DNA of 7,817 nucleotides, from the NCBI GenBank assembly GCA_030147325.1, contig JASLAA010000050.1, forward strand, positions 1-7,817, given 5' to 3'. The DNA comes from Arthrobacter sp. GTDB taxonomy: Bacteria > Actinomycetota > Actinomycetes > Actinomycetales > Micrococcaceae. The notes beneath the pieces were generated by a model. The model saw nothing but the letters and a program-made list of their open reading frames with translations, did no database searches and was not told where the DNA came from. A program made the position numbers and the translations under genes. Positions 1-6,188 of this stretch are shown in pieces. Numbering within the stretch: position 1 is the stretch's first letter; every line of letters begins with the position of its first letter.

Positions 1-221
1 ACGAGTCGCACGAAGGTGTCGTGCCCGCCGACGGTCTCGTAGAAGTTCTCGGTGTACTGCGGCTGGGTGAACTCCCGGCCGGTCGCGACGAGCCGATCGG
101 CCGGGAGGGGGACGCTCGCTCCGGCAGCTCGCAGGGGGAGCTGCGCGCCGGAGGAGGGTGCTGCCGGGGGCGTGGAATCGCCCGCGTCGCGCCCCGCGCC
201 CGTCTGCTCCTGCCCGCTCAT
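1..221 (-). CDS. glbO: Group II truncated haemoglobin (GlbO-like), N-terminal part, runs off left edge
   Basis: The first 73 codons are visible. Residues 52-73 read TQPQYTENFYETVGGHDTFVRL, which is the start (helices A/B) of an actinobacterial group II truncated haemoglobin; family members bind haem and O2 and are linked to oxygen handling or redox protection. The haem-ligand residues lie beyond the window and cannot be checked. The ATG at 221 overlaps the mscS stop in an ATGA, so the two genes are probably translationally coupled. No ATG, GTG or TTG occurs between this ATG and the globin core, so the protein carries an extension of about 50 residues rich in Ala, Pro, Gly and Ser before the globin fold. 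Most GlbO proteins begin only a few residues before the FYxxVGG motif, so the extension is unusual. The frame is also open upstream of 221, so a longer start inside mscS is not strictly excluded. Confidence 0.85.
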   Translation of the reverse strand, partial: MSGQEQTGAGRDAGDSTPPAAPSSGAQLPLRAAGASVPLPADRLVATGREFTQPQYTENFYETVGGHDTFVRL

Positions 222-913
222 GCCCGGCGTTCCGTGGTGAGCGCCGGGGGAGCTGTCGCCCCCGCGGCGGGCGGCGGCTCCGCTCCGCCGGTCGGAGTGG
301 ATGGCGCAGCCGGTCCGGACGGTTCGGCCGGTGGTGTCACGTAGTTCCCCTGTGAGCGGTTCCCCACCTTGGTGATATCACCGTTCCGCACATACCAGAC
401 GGCACCGTCCTGGTCGACCATCCGGGTGATACGCAGGCCGAGCGACTGGACCACGCCCACCGTGTCCCCGACCTCGATGGTGTCACCGATCCCGTACTGG
501 TCCTCGATGGTGATGAAGAACCCGAGGAACGCGTCGCGGATCACCTCGCGCGCTCCGAAACCGATGGCGATGCCGACGATGCCGACGCTCGCGAGGATCG
601 GGCCGATGTTGAACCCCAGGGTGTCGATCACCATCAGGATCGCGATGATCGCGATCGCACCGGCGGCGACGCTCGAGAGCAGGCCGCCGATGGTCTCCGC
701 CCGCTGGACGCGGCGTGCGCTGTCGAACGGTCGGAGGACGGGCTGGGCCCAGCGGAAGTGCGGCTTCTTGAAGACGTTGTAGCCGTTCTGGACGCGCCTG
801 ACCGAGCGGGTGATGAGATAACGGACGACGAACCAGAGGAGCAGGGCGCCGACGCCGATGATGACGGCGCCGATCACCTGACCGCCATAGCCGAGGGAGG
901 GTAGGAATGTCAT
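218..913 (-). CDS. Short MscS-family mechanosensitive channel lacking the cytoplasmic vestibule
   Basis: This 231-residue membrane protein has hydrophobic segments at about 12-34, 77-97 and 104-132. The third has the Gly/Ala-rich pore-helix pattern of MscS TM3 (ASVGIVGIAIGFGAREVIRD). It is followed by the family's beta domain at about 137-182 (EDQYGIGDTIEVGDTVGVVQSLGLR in outline, then VRNGDI, equivalent to the usual IPNG region). MscS channels open under membrane tension and release solutes during hypo-osmotic shock. Unlike E. coli MscS (286 residues), the protein has no alpha/beta cage domain: after about residue 188 there is only a Pro/Ala/Gly-rich tail of about 40 residues. I chose the ATG at 913 (MTFLPSLGYGG) because a -10-like box at 983-988 would place the transcript start near the upstream ATG at 979, which would otherwise give 253 residues. 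No strong ribosome binding site precedes either. The gene is coupled to the downstream globin by an ATGA overlap. Confidence 0.87.
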   Translation of the reverse strand: MTFLPSLGYGGQVIGAVIIGVGALLLWFVVRYLITRSVRRVQNGYNVFKKPHFRWAQPVLRPFDSARRVQRAETIGGLLSSVAAGAIAIIAILMVIDTLGFNIGPILASVGIVGIAIGFGAREVIRDAFLGFFITIEDQYGIGDTIEVGDTVGVVQSLGLRITRMVDQDGAVWYVRNGDITKVGNRSQGNYVTPPAEPSGPAAPSTPTGGAEPPPAAGATAPPALTTERRA

Positions 914-982
914 GGAAGTCGCTTTCGTACAGGTGTCGGGGTCTCCGCCCGGACTCTGCCACCGGGCGCGGGACGCCATAAC

Positions 983-988
983 AGGCTA
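983..988 (-). promoter_or_regulatory. Candidate -10 box for the mscS-globin transcript
   Basis: Read on the minus strand the hexamer is TAGCCT, a TANNNT-type -10. It would start transcription at about 975-978, giving a leader of roughly 60 nt to the ATG at 913. No good -35 is visible, which is common in GC-rich actinobacteria. It is weak evidence but favours the shorter mscS start. Confidence 0.35.
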
Positions 989-1037
989 CAGCGGGCAAGC
1001 ACGGCTATCGGTCCGGCGGGAGCACCGGGCAGTCGTC

Positions 1038-1520
1038 CTACGTGCCCTCCGGACCGGCCGAGGTCGGCTCGTGGTGCACGGGGAAGGCCACGGACCGTGC
1101 GATGAAGCACAGGCGGTGTGCCTCCGCGTGGAGTGAGTCGGCGAGCTCGGCCTGCTCTCCAGCTGCGAGCTGCACATGTGGTCGCAGGAGGATCCTGGTG
1201 AACTCGCCGCTGCCGTCACTGTTCAGGCGGAGCGATCCGGTGGCCGAGTCGTCGTAGCCGGTCACGATCAGGCCTGCCTTCACCGCGACGTGCAGGTAGG
1301 ACAGCATGTGGCACTGGGCGACGGCGGTGAGCAGCAGTTGCTCCGGGTTCCAGCGATCCTTGGAGCCGTGGAACGTCGGGTCGGCCGTACCGGGAAGCAC
1401 TCCCGGACCGTCGACCGCGATCTCGTGGTCCCGGCTGTACGACCGGTAACCGGAGGTCCCGGTGCCGAGATTCCCGGTCCAGCGGATGCGCGCTGCGTAC
1501 TCGTGCTGCTGCAGGTTCAT
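1038..1520 (-). CDS. OsmC/Ohr-family protein, probable thiol peroxidase
   Basis: The 160-residue length is typical of OsmC/Ohr proteins, which are dimeric, Cys-dependent peroxidases acting on organic hydroperoxides in the cytoplasm. The family pattern is clear: NPEQLLLTAVAQCHMLSYL places the peroxidatic-type Cys at residue 70 after a conserved Glu60, and AHRLCFIARSVAFPV places the second, resolving-type Cys at 138. Arg57 is a possible partner in the RWNPEQ stretch. The sequence is closer to the general OsmC-like subgroup than to classical OsmC or Ohr, so the substrate is not predicted and no symbol is given. The ATG at 1520 is preceded at 6 nt by a TANNNT box and no proper Shine-Dalgarno, suggesting a leaderless mRNA. 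The gene lies between the pepN terminator hairpin and mscS (gap of 124 bp to the chosen mscS start), so it may be its own unit or lead into mscS. Confidence 0.9.
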   Translation of the reverse strand: MNLQQHEYAARIRWTGNLGTGTSGYRSYSRDHEIAVDGPGVLPGTADPTFHGSKDRWNPEQLLLTAVAQCHMLSYLHVAVKAGLIVTGYDDSATGSLRLNSDGSGEFTRILLRPHVQLAAGEQAELADSLHAEAHRLCFIARSVAFPVHHEPTSAGPEGT

Positions 1521-1526
1521 GCTCCC

Positions 1527-1532
1527 AACCTA
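1527..1532 (-). promoter_or_regulatory. Candidate -10 box giving a leaderless osmC-type mRNA
   Basis: On the minus strand the sequence reads TAGGTT, then GGGAGC, then ATG. A TANNNT box ending 6 nt before the start codon is the usual layout for leaderless transcripts in actinobacteria. The GGGAG next to the ATG is too close (1 nt) to act as a normal ribosome binding site. No convincing -35 is seen. Confidence 0.5.
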
Positions 1533-1590
1533 GTGCCGGTGGCGGCGCGGTGCTGTCCTGGTATGGGAGTGGCGCCTTTCCGCCCGGAAC

Positions 1591-1628
1591 GAGCAGGGAC
1601 CGCCGGCGCGTACCGGCGGTCCCTGCTC
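1591..1628 (-). terminator. Perfect 16-bp hairpin downstream of pepN
   Basis: The arms at 1591-1606 and 1613-1628 are exact reverse complements (GAGCAGGGACCGCCGG and its partner) with a 6-nt loop. The hairpin begins 31 bp after the pepN stop codon. No U-run follows on either strand, as often seen for actinobacterial hairpin terminators. It separates pepN from the osmC-type gene, which starts about 70 bp further on; it could also act as an mRNA 3' stabiliser. Confidence 0.75.
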
Positions 1629-1659
1629 TCACAACGCCGTCAGCGCAGCAACCCCCGGG

Positions 1660-4221
1660 TCATGCGTCCGCGGCCTGGGCCCTGAGTGCCCGCTCGATGC
1701 CGTCCCGGCTTTCCAGGACCAGTCGCCGCAACGAGGGCGAGTCCTCGCCGAGCGCCTCCAGGAAGGCGTCCGTCCTGTCCAGCGTCTCCTGGGTGGTCAG
1801 CAGGGAGGGGTACAGGCCGACGACGATCTGCTGGGCGATCTCGTGGGTCCGCGTCGCCCAGACATCCCGCACCGACGAGAAGTACCTGTCCACGAACGGC
1901 TCGAGCAGCGCGCGGTCGTGCACGCGCATGAATCCGGAGATCATCGAGCGCTGCGTCGCGTTCGGGAGCTCCGTGGAATCGACGAGGGCGGCCCATGCTG
2001 CGTCCTTCGCTTCCGGCGTGGGCAGGGCAGCCTGTGCAGCGGCCGCGGCGAGCTGGCCCGTCGCGGTCGTGTCGCTGGACAGCTCGGCGTCGATCTCCAC
2101 CTGCCCGGCCCTGCCACCCACCACGAGGCTGGTGAGCAGCTCCCACCTGAGATCCTGGTCGACACTGAGACCCCCGGGTACCCGTTCACCTGTCAGCAGG
2201 GCCTCGACGGCATCGAGGTGTACCGCGGTCCGCGCGTGGGACGAGAACGCCCTGGTGAACTGGAGTTGCGCGTCGGACCCGGGGGCCGACGCCAGAGCCA
2301 GTTCGAGGAGACTGTCCGCTGCCGCATCCGTCATCGCCTCCCGTTCCGCCGGAGCCACGTAGAACGCGAGGGTCGAGGCGAGCTGGCGCAGCAGGACGAG
2401 GACGACGGAGGAATCCGATTCCGCCCCGATGTTCTGCAGCACGAGTTCCACGTAGTCACGCGCCGGGGTCTCGCCGTCGCGTGCGGCATCCCAGGCCGAT
2501 GCCAGCACGAGGGTCCGGGGGAGGGAGTCCCGGAAATCCTTCACATGGCGTACCGAGGTCCGCAGCGATGCGGGGTCGAGGCGGATCTTCGCGTAGGCGA
2601 GATCGTCGTCATTGAGGAGCACGAGTGCCGGCTGCTTTTTGCCGACGAGGTCCGGGACCTCGGTCCGCTCACCGTCGACGTCGAGCTCGAGCCGATGGAC
2701 GCGAACCAGTGCGCCGTCGGGGTCGAGGTCGTAGAAACCGACCGCGAGCCGGTGCGGCCGGATGGTCGGGAACGCCTCGATCGCGCTCTGCAGGATCGCG
2801 AAGGACGTGATCGTGCCGTCGTCGGCCGCGGTGAATTCGGGGCGCAGGGTGTTGACCCCGGCGGTCTCGAGCCACAGGCCCGACCACTCCTTGAGGTCGC
2901 GGCCGCTGGCGGCCTCGAGTTCGGACAGGAGATCGACGAGCTCGGTGTTCCGCCACGAGTGCTTCGAGAAGTATTGGCGCACGCCCTCCATGAACTTGTC
3001 CTGGCCGACCCACGCAACCAGCTGCTTGAGCACCGAAGCGCCCTTCGCGTAGGTGATGCCGTCGAAGTTGACCTGCACGTCCTCGAGATCGTTGATCTGC
3101 GCCACGATCGGATGGGTCGAGGGGAGCTGGTCCTGCCGGTAGGCCCAGCCCTTCTCGAGGATGGCGAAGGTTGTCCAGGACTGCGTGAACTCGGTCGCCT
3201 CCGCCGCGGCCAGGGTGGACATGAACTCGGCGAAGGACTCGTTCAGCCAGAGGTCGTTCCACCAGCGCATGGTCACGAGGTCGCCGAACCACATGTGCGC
3301 GAGTTCGTGGAGGATGGTGATCGCCCGGCGTTCGACGGTCGCATCCGGCACCCGCGAACGGAAGACGTACGTCTCGACGAACGTGACTGCGCCCGCGTTC
3401 TCCATGGCACCGGCATTGAACTCGGGCATGAACAGCTGATCGTACTTCTCGAACGGATAGGGGGCGCCGAACTGCTCCTCGTAGAAGGCGAACCCCTGCC
3501 GCGTCAGCGCGAAGATGTTCTCCGCGTCCATGTACTGCATGAGTGACTTCCGGGCGAACACCCCGAGCGGGATCGTCCGGCCATCGGAACTCGTGAGTTC
3601 GCTGCGCACCGACTGGTAGGGACCTGCGATGAGTGCCGTCACATAGGAGGACAGGACCGGCGTCGGTTCGAAGTACCACGTGGCGCTGCCACTTTCGTCC
3701 GCCTCCGAGCCTGCCTGGACGGGCTCGGGCGTGGTGGAGTTGGAGATGACGTCCCAGTGCGACGGAGCGGTGACGGAGAAGCGGAAGGTCGACTTCAGGT
3801 CCGGCTGCTCGAACACTGCGAAGACTCGCCGCGAATCAGGGACCTCGAACTGCGTATAGAGGTACACCTCGCCGTCGACCGGGTCCGTGAAGCGGTGCAG
3901 TCCCTCGCCGGTGTTCATGTAGAGCATGTCGGCCTCGACGACGAGGGTGTTGCTCGCCGCGAGCGACGGCAGCTGGATGCGAACGCCGTCCGCGACCTCG
4001 GTGGGATCCAGCTCGACGCCGTTCAGCTCGACGCGGTACACGGTGTCCGTGACGGCGTCGATGAACGTCGCGGCGCCCTGCCGAGCGTCGAAGGAGACCA
4101 CCGTCGTCGACCGGAAGACGCGCTCGCCGCGCGTCAGGTCGAGGGTTATCTCGTAGGAGTGGACAGTGAGCAGATCGGCGCGTGTGCGTGCTTCGTCGCG
4201 CGTCAGGTTCAGACCGGGCAA
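1660..4221 (-). CDS. pepN: Aminopeptidase N, M1 zinc metallopeptidase
   Basis: This 853-residue cytoplasmic enzyme removes N-terminal amino acids from peptides in the last steps of protein turnover. All M1 hallmarks are present: the exopeptidase motif GAMEN at 271-275; the zinc site HELAH at 305-309 with the third ligand Glu328, giving HExxH-x18-E with Glu306 as general base; and Tyr391 in the FDGITYAKGA segment as the transition-state stabiliser. The N-terminal beta domain covers about 1-200, the catalytic domain about 200-460, and the rest matches the helical ERAP1-like C-terminal domain. Length is normal for actinobacterial PepN. The start is the TTG at 4221 (MPGLNLTRDEARTRADLL), preceded at 6 nt by GGAGG; related enzymes also begin MPGxNLTR. 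The upstream ATG at 4329 would add 36 Arg/Pro-rich residues without family match. The gene is divergent from rpiB and monocistronic by its hairpin. Confidence 0.95.
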   Translation of the reverse strand: MPGLNLTRDEARTRADLLTVHSYEITLDLTRGERVFRSTTVVSFDARQGAATFIDAVTDTVYRVELNGVELDPTEVADGVRIQLPSLAASNTLVVEADMLYMNTGEGLHRFTDPVDGEVYLYTQFEVPDSRRVFAVFEQPDLKSTFRFSVTAPSHWDVISNSTTPEPVQAGSEADESGSATWYFEPTPVLSSYVTALIAGPYQSVRSELTSSDGRTIPLGVFARKSLMQYMDAENIFALTRQGFAFYEEQFGAPYPFEKYDQLFMPEFNAGAMENAGAVTFVETYVFRSRVPDATVERRAITILHELAHMWFGDLVTMRWWNDLWLNESFAEFMSTLAAAEATEFTQSWTTFAILEKGWAYRQDQLPSTHPIVAQINDLEDVQVNFDGITYAKGASVLKQLVAWVGQDKFMEGVRQYFSKHSWRNTELVDLLSELEAASGRDLKEWSGLWLETAGVNTLRPEFTAADDGTITSFAILQSAIEAFPTIRPHRLAVGFYDLDPDGALVRVHRLELDVDGERTEVPDLVGKKQPALVLLNDDDLAYAKIRLDPASLRTSVRHVKDFRDSLPRTLVLASAWDAARDGETPARDYVELVLQNIGAESDSSVVLVLLRQLASTLAFYVAPAEREAMTDAAADSLLELALASAPGSDAQLQFTRAFSSHARTAVHLDAVEALLTGERVPGGLSVDQDLRWELLTSLVVGGRAGQVEIDAELSSDTTATGQLAAAAAQAALPTPEAKDAAWAALVDSTELPNATQRSMISGFMRVHDRALLEPFVDRYFSSVRDVWATRTHEIAQQIVVGLYPSLLTTQETLDRTDAFLEALGEDSPSLRRLVLESRDGIERALRAQAADA

Positions 4222-4227
4222 GGATCG

Positions 4228-4232
4228 CCTCC
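4228..4232 (-). promoter_or_regulatory. Ribosome binding site deciding the TTG start of pepN
   Basis: The minus strand reads GGAGG, six bases before TTG. This is the best Shine-Dalgarno in the region and fixes the start at 4221, not at the ATG at 4329. Confidence 0.8.
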
Positions 4233-4359
4233 AGGGTGGGAATCGGGTACGGCGCGTGTAATGCGGGTCACGCGGCGTTCCGATTCTCTCACTCGGCCCC
4301 GGAAGTCCATGCGCCGTCCCCGTCCGCACGCCGGCTGCGGAACCTCACCGCCGGCGGAC

Positions 4360-4365
4360 TAGGCT
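4360..4365 (+). promoter_or_regulatory. Candidate -10 box for rpiB-nei
   Basis: TAGGCT fits TANNNT and lies about 80 bp before the rpiB ATG. A weak -35 candidate (TGCGGA, 4336-4341) sits 18 bp upstream. A 10-bp palindrome, CCGCCGGCGG (4348-4357), lies in the spacer and could be incidental in such GC-rich DNA. The 225-bp gap between pepN and rpiB must carry promoters in both directions; I see no clear pepN box. Confidence 0.45.
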
Positions 4366-4446
4366 GGGACCGTCCTGCCACGTCGGGCGGACCGACCCGC
4401 ACCCACCGCCGGCCCGTGCCGGTGCCTTCAGGAGGAACACATCGCC

Positions 4447-4917
4447 ATGCGCGTCCACCTTGCTACCGACCACGCCGGCATGGAGCTGAGCGCCCACCTG
4501 CTCTCGCACCTCACCGCGGCGGGTTACGACGTCGTCGACCACGGGCCCACCTCCTACGACCCGGAGGACGACTATCCGTCCTTCTGCATCGCGGCCGCGC
4601 GGGCGGTCGTCGATGAGCAGGCCGCCGGCGGTGACTCCCTGGGCATCGTCCTCGGCGGCTCGGGCAACGGGGAGCAGATCGCGGCGAACAAGGTGCGCGG
4701 CGTGCGCGCTGCGCTCGCCTGGAACCTCGACACGGCCCGCCTCGCGCGGCAGCACAATGATGCGAACGTCGTCGCCGTCGGTGGGCGCCAGCACTCCGTG
4801 GAGGAAGCGACGGCGATCATCGAGGCCTTCCTCGCCGAGCCGTTCAGCGGGGCGGTGCGGCACAGTCGCCGGATCGGTCAGATCGCGCGATTCGAGGAGA
4901 CGGGGACCGTTGCCTGA
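4447..4917 (+). CDS. rpiB: Ribose-5-phosphate isomerase B
   Basis: This 156-residue protein interconverts ribose 5-phosphate and ribulose 5-phosphate in the non-oxidative pentose phosphate pathway. It matches the LacAB/RpiB fold throughout: the substrate-binding Asp8-His9 in ATDHAGMEL, DYPSF at 42-46, the GGSGNGEQIAANK loop at 70-82, RQHNDAN with His103, and GGRQHS with Arg114. Position 72 is Ser where E. coli RpiB has the catalytic Cys. Mycobacterial RpiB shares this GSGNGEQ loop and is thought to use the nearby Glu, here Glu76, as base. The start is well supported by AGGAGG at 4430-4435, spaced 11 nt from the ATG (slightly long). The stop lies inside the nei start region (8-bp overlap), so the two form an operon. 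Confidence 0.95.
   Translation: MRVHLATDHAGMELSAHLLSHLTAAGYDVVDHGPTSYDPEDDYPSFCIAAARAVVDEQAAGGDSLGIVLGGSGNGEQIAANKVRGVRAALAWNLDTARLARQHNDANVVAVGGRQHSVEEATAIIEAFLAEPFSGAVRHSRRIGQIARFEETGTVA
4894..4900 (+). promoter_or_regulatory. Ribosome binding site deciding the TTG start of nei
   Basis: GAGGAGA inside the end of rpiB lies 9 nt before the TTG at 4910. The choice is forced by chemistry: only this start exposes the catalytic proline at the N-terminus. Confidence 0.7.
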
Positions 4918-5794
4918 GGGCCACTCGGTCCACCGCCTGGCGAAGCAGTTCGCCTCGGTGTTCACCGGTGAGCGGCTTGCCGTGTCCAGCCCGCAGGGTC
5001 GCTTCGCTGCCGGTGCGGCGCAGCTCGACGGAGCGATCCTGGCCAGCGCCCTCGCTCACGGGAAGCAGATGTTCCTCCGCTTCGACAACGACCGCGTCCT
5101 GCGAGTGCACCTCGGGCTGTACGGCGCCTGGAGCTTCGGAGGCGACGCCACCTTCCGAGGGGCTTCGAGTATCGGCGCGCCCCGGAGGGTCGGTGAGTCG
5201 GAGCAGGCGTCGGAGGACGGCGCCGGGCCTGCCTCGTACACCGGTCCGCCCGCTCCCGTCGGAGCCGTCCGTGTACGGCTGGTATCGGAGCACGGCTGGG
5301 CCGATCTGCGGGGGCCCACGGCGTGCGAGGTGATCACGGGCGCCGAGGAGGCTGCGGCACGGGCGAAGCTCGGTCCCGACCCGCTGCAGGCAGGCTCGGA
5401 CGGTTCCGTCTTCACCCGGAAGATCATGTCGAGCATCACGCCCGTCGGGATCCAGCTCATGAACCAGGCCGTCATCGCCGGTATCGGGAACATCTACCGG
5501 GCCGAGGTGCTGTTCCTGCAGGGCATCCATCCCCGGCGACCCGGCAGGCAGTTGCGTGAGGACGAGGCGGACGCCATCTGGACCGACACGGTGAGGCTGA
5601 TGAAGGACGGTGTGAGGGAGGGGCGGATCGTCACGACCACTGCCGAGGCCAGGAACGGACGGCCCAAGCGGTCCGCGCCGCACTACGTCTACAAGCGGAC
5701 GGGCGAGCCATGCCGGCGCTGCGGGACTCCGATCCTCACCGCCGAGATGGCCGCGCGGAACGTCTACTGGTGTCCCGTCTGTCAGGCCGACTGA
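4910..5794 (+). CDS. nei: Nei/Fpg-family DNA glycosylase/AP lyase
   Basis: This 294-residue base-excision repair enzyme belongs to the family that removes oxidised bases from DNA and cleaves the abasic strand. The TTG start at 4910 gives MPEGHSVHRLA, placing the catalytic Pro at residue 2 (N-terminal after Met removal) followed by Glu3; GAGGAGA at 4894-4900 is its ribosome binding site. Lys52 in HGKQMFLRF is the conserved beta-sandwich lysine. The helix-two-turn-helix is at about 185-202 (NQAVIAGIGNIYRAEVLF). A zinc finger closes the protein with Cys268, Cys271, Cys288 and Cys291, and Arg283 in its loop. All catalytic parts look intact. MPEGH resembles the actinobacterial Nei2 subgroup, so oxidised pyrimidines are the likelier substrate, but this is inferred. 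Residues of about 84-116 form a polar, Gly/Pro-rich insert in the N-terminal domain. It overlaps rpiB by 8 bp. Confidence 0.93.
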   Translation: MPEGHSVHRLAKQFASVFTGERLAVSSPQGRFAAGAAQLDGAILASALAHGKQMFLRFDNDRVLRVHLGLYGAWSFGGDATFRGASSIGAPRRVGESEQASEDGAGPASYTGPPAPVGAVRVRLVSEHGWADLRGPTACEVITGAEEAAARAKLGPDPLQAGSDGSVFTRKIMSSITPVGIQLMNQAVIAGIGNIYRAEVLFLQGIHPRRPGRQLREDEADAIWTDTVRLMKDGVREGRIVTTTAEARNGRPKRSAPHYVYKRTGEPCRRCGTPILTAEMAARNVYWCPVCQAD

Positions 5795-5818
5795 GGACGT
5801 CGGATCCTTAACGAAGAA

Positions 5819-5840
5819 CACCCGGACAGTTGTCCGGGTG
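5819..5840. terminator. Hairpin terminator between nei and tRNA-Gly
   Basis: CACCCGGAC pairs with GTCCGGGTG (9 bp, loop AGTT). Read on the minus strand it is followed by TGTTCTTCGTT, a fairly U-rich tail, so it probably ends the tRNA-Gly transcript. It also sits 24 bp after the nei stop and may end the rpiB-nei transcript from the other side. Confidence 0.65.
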
Positions 5841-5861
5841 GCCGGCTGCTGGCCGGGGGAG

Positions 5862-5932
5862 AGGGGATGACGGGAATCGAACCCGCGTAATCAGTTTGGA
5901 AGACTGAGGCTTTACCATTAAGCTACATCCCC
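5862..5932 (-). tRNA. tRNA-Gly(TCC)
   Basis: The 71-nt cloverleaf folds fully: acceptor GGGGATG with CATCCCC, D stem GCTT with AAGC around AATGGTA, anticodon stem TCAGT with ACTGA around loop CTTCCAA (anticodon TCC at 5898-5900), and a T arm with loop TTCGATT closed at its base by one G-U pair. The discriminator base is U. The 3' CCA is not encoded and must be added by the CCA-adding enzyme. It reads GGA and GGG glycine codons. Confidence 0.96.
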
Positions 5933-5964
5933 GCAGCGGGGCCCGAAGGACCTCCGTGGAACGC

Positions 5965-5973
5965 ATATAACTA
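5965..5973 (-). promoter_or_regulatory. Candidate -10 region for tRNA-Gly
   Basis: The minus strand reads TAGTTATAT, an AT-rich patch in GC-rich DNA, about 33 bp before the mature tRNA 5' end. It contains two overlapping -10-like hexamers; I could not place a convincing -35. Confidence 0.5.
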
Positions 5974-6025
5974 CACCACAGCTGCCGACTGATCGCCAAA
6001 TGTGCGCGGTGGGCGCAAAGATGCG

Positions 6026-6031
6026 TAGACT
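6026..6031 (+). promoter_or_regulatory. Candidate -10 box for tRNA-Pro (and perhaps tig)
   Basis: TAGACT fits TANNNT and would start transcription at about 6038, a few bases before the tRNA-Pro 5' end at 6046. No other -10-like box is apparent between tRNA-Pro and tig, so this promoter may also feed tig. Confidence 0.5.
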
Positions 6032-6045
6032 GACACTCGCACTTA

Positions 6046-6119
<74 letters not shown>

Positions 6120-6174
6120 CTCTGCCGTGTGATGAGGAAAGTGCCTCCCCTGCAGAACCAATCCCAATCAGTTC

Positions 6175-6179
6175 AGGAG
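6175..6179 (+). promoter_or_regulatory. Ribosome binding site deciding the GTG start of tig
   Basis: AGGAG lies 9 nt before the GTG at 6189. The ATG at 6129 in the same frame would add 20 residues without family match and has only a GGA-poor context just after the tRNA. Confidence 0.8.
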
Positions 6180-6188
6180 TCCTACGCT

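Noticed and set aside
914..979. An mscS start at the ATG at 979 adding 22 residues
   Set aside because: The added residues are not membrane- or family-like, and the -10 candidate at 983-988 would start transcription about at that ATG.
1550..2362. A 270-codon plus-strand open frame over the pepN 3' end
   Set aside because: The Ser/Ala/Arg-rich translation is typical of an antisense frame, and it would have to start upstream of the hairpin at 1591-1628.
1843..3546. A 567-codon open frame on the plus strand antisense to pepN
   Set aside because: It is the complement of a well-supported M1 peptidase frame with strong GC bias; its product has skewed composition, no recognisable domain and no ribosome binding site.
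4348..4357. Palindrome CCGCCGGCGG as a repressor operator for rpiB
   Set aside because: A 10-bp all-GC palindrome is expected by chance in such DNA; noted only as part of the promoter region.
4844..5821. A 325-codon minus-strand open frame across nei
   Set aside because: It is a shadow of nei, whose catalytic residues, H2TH and zinc finger are all in frame on the plus strand.
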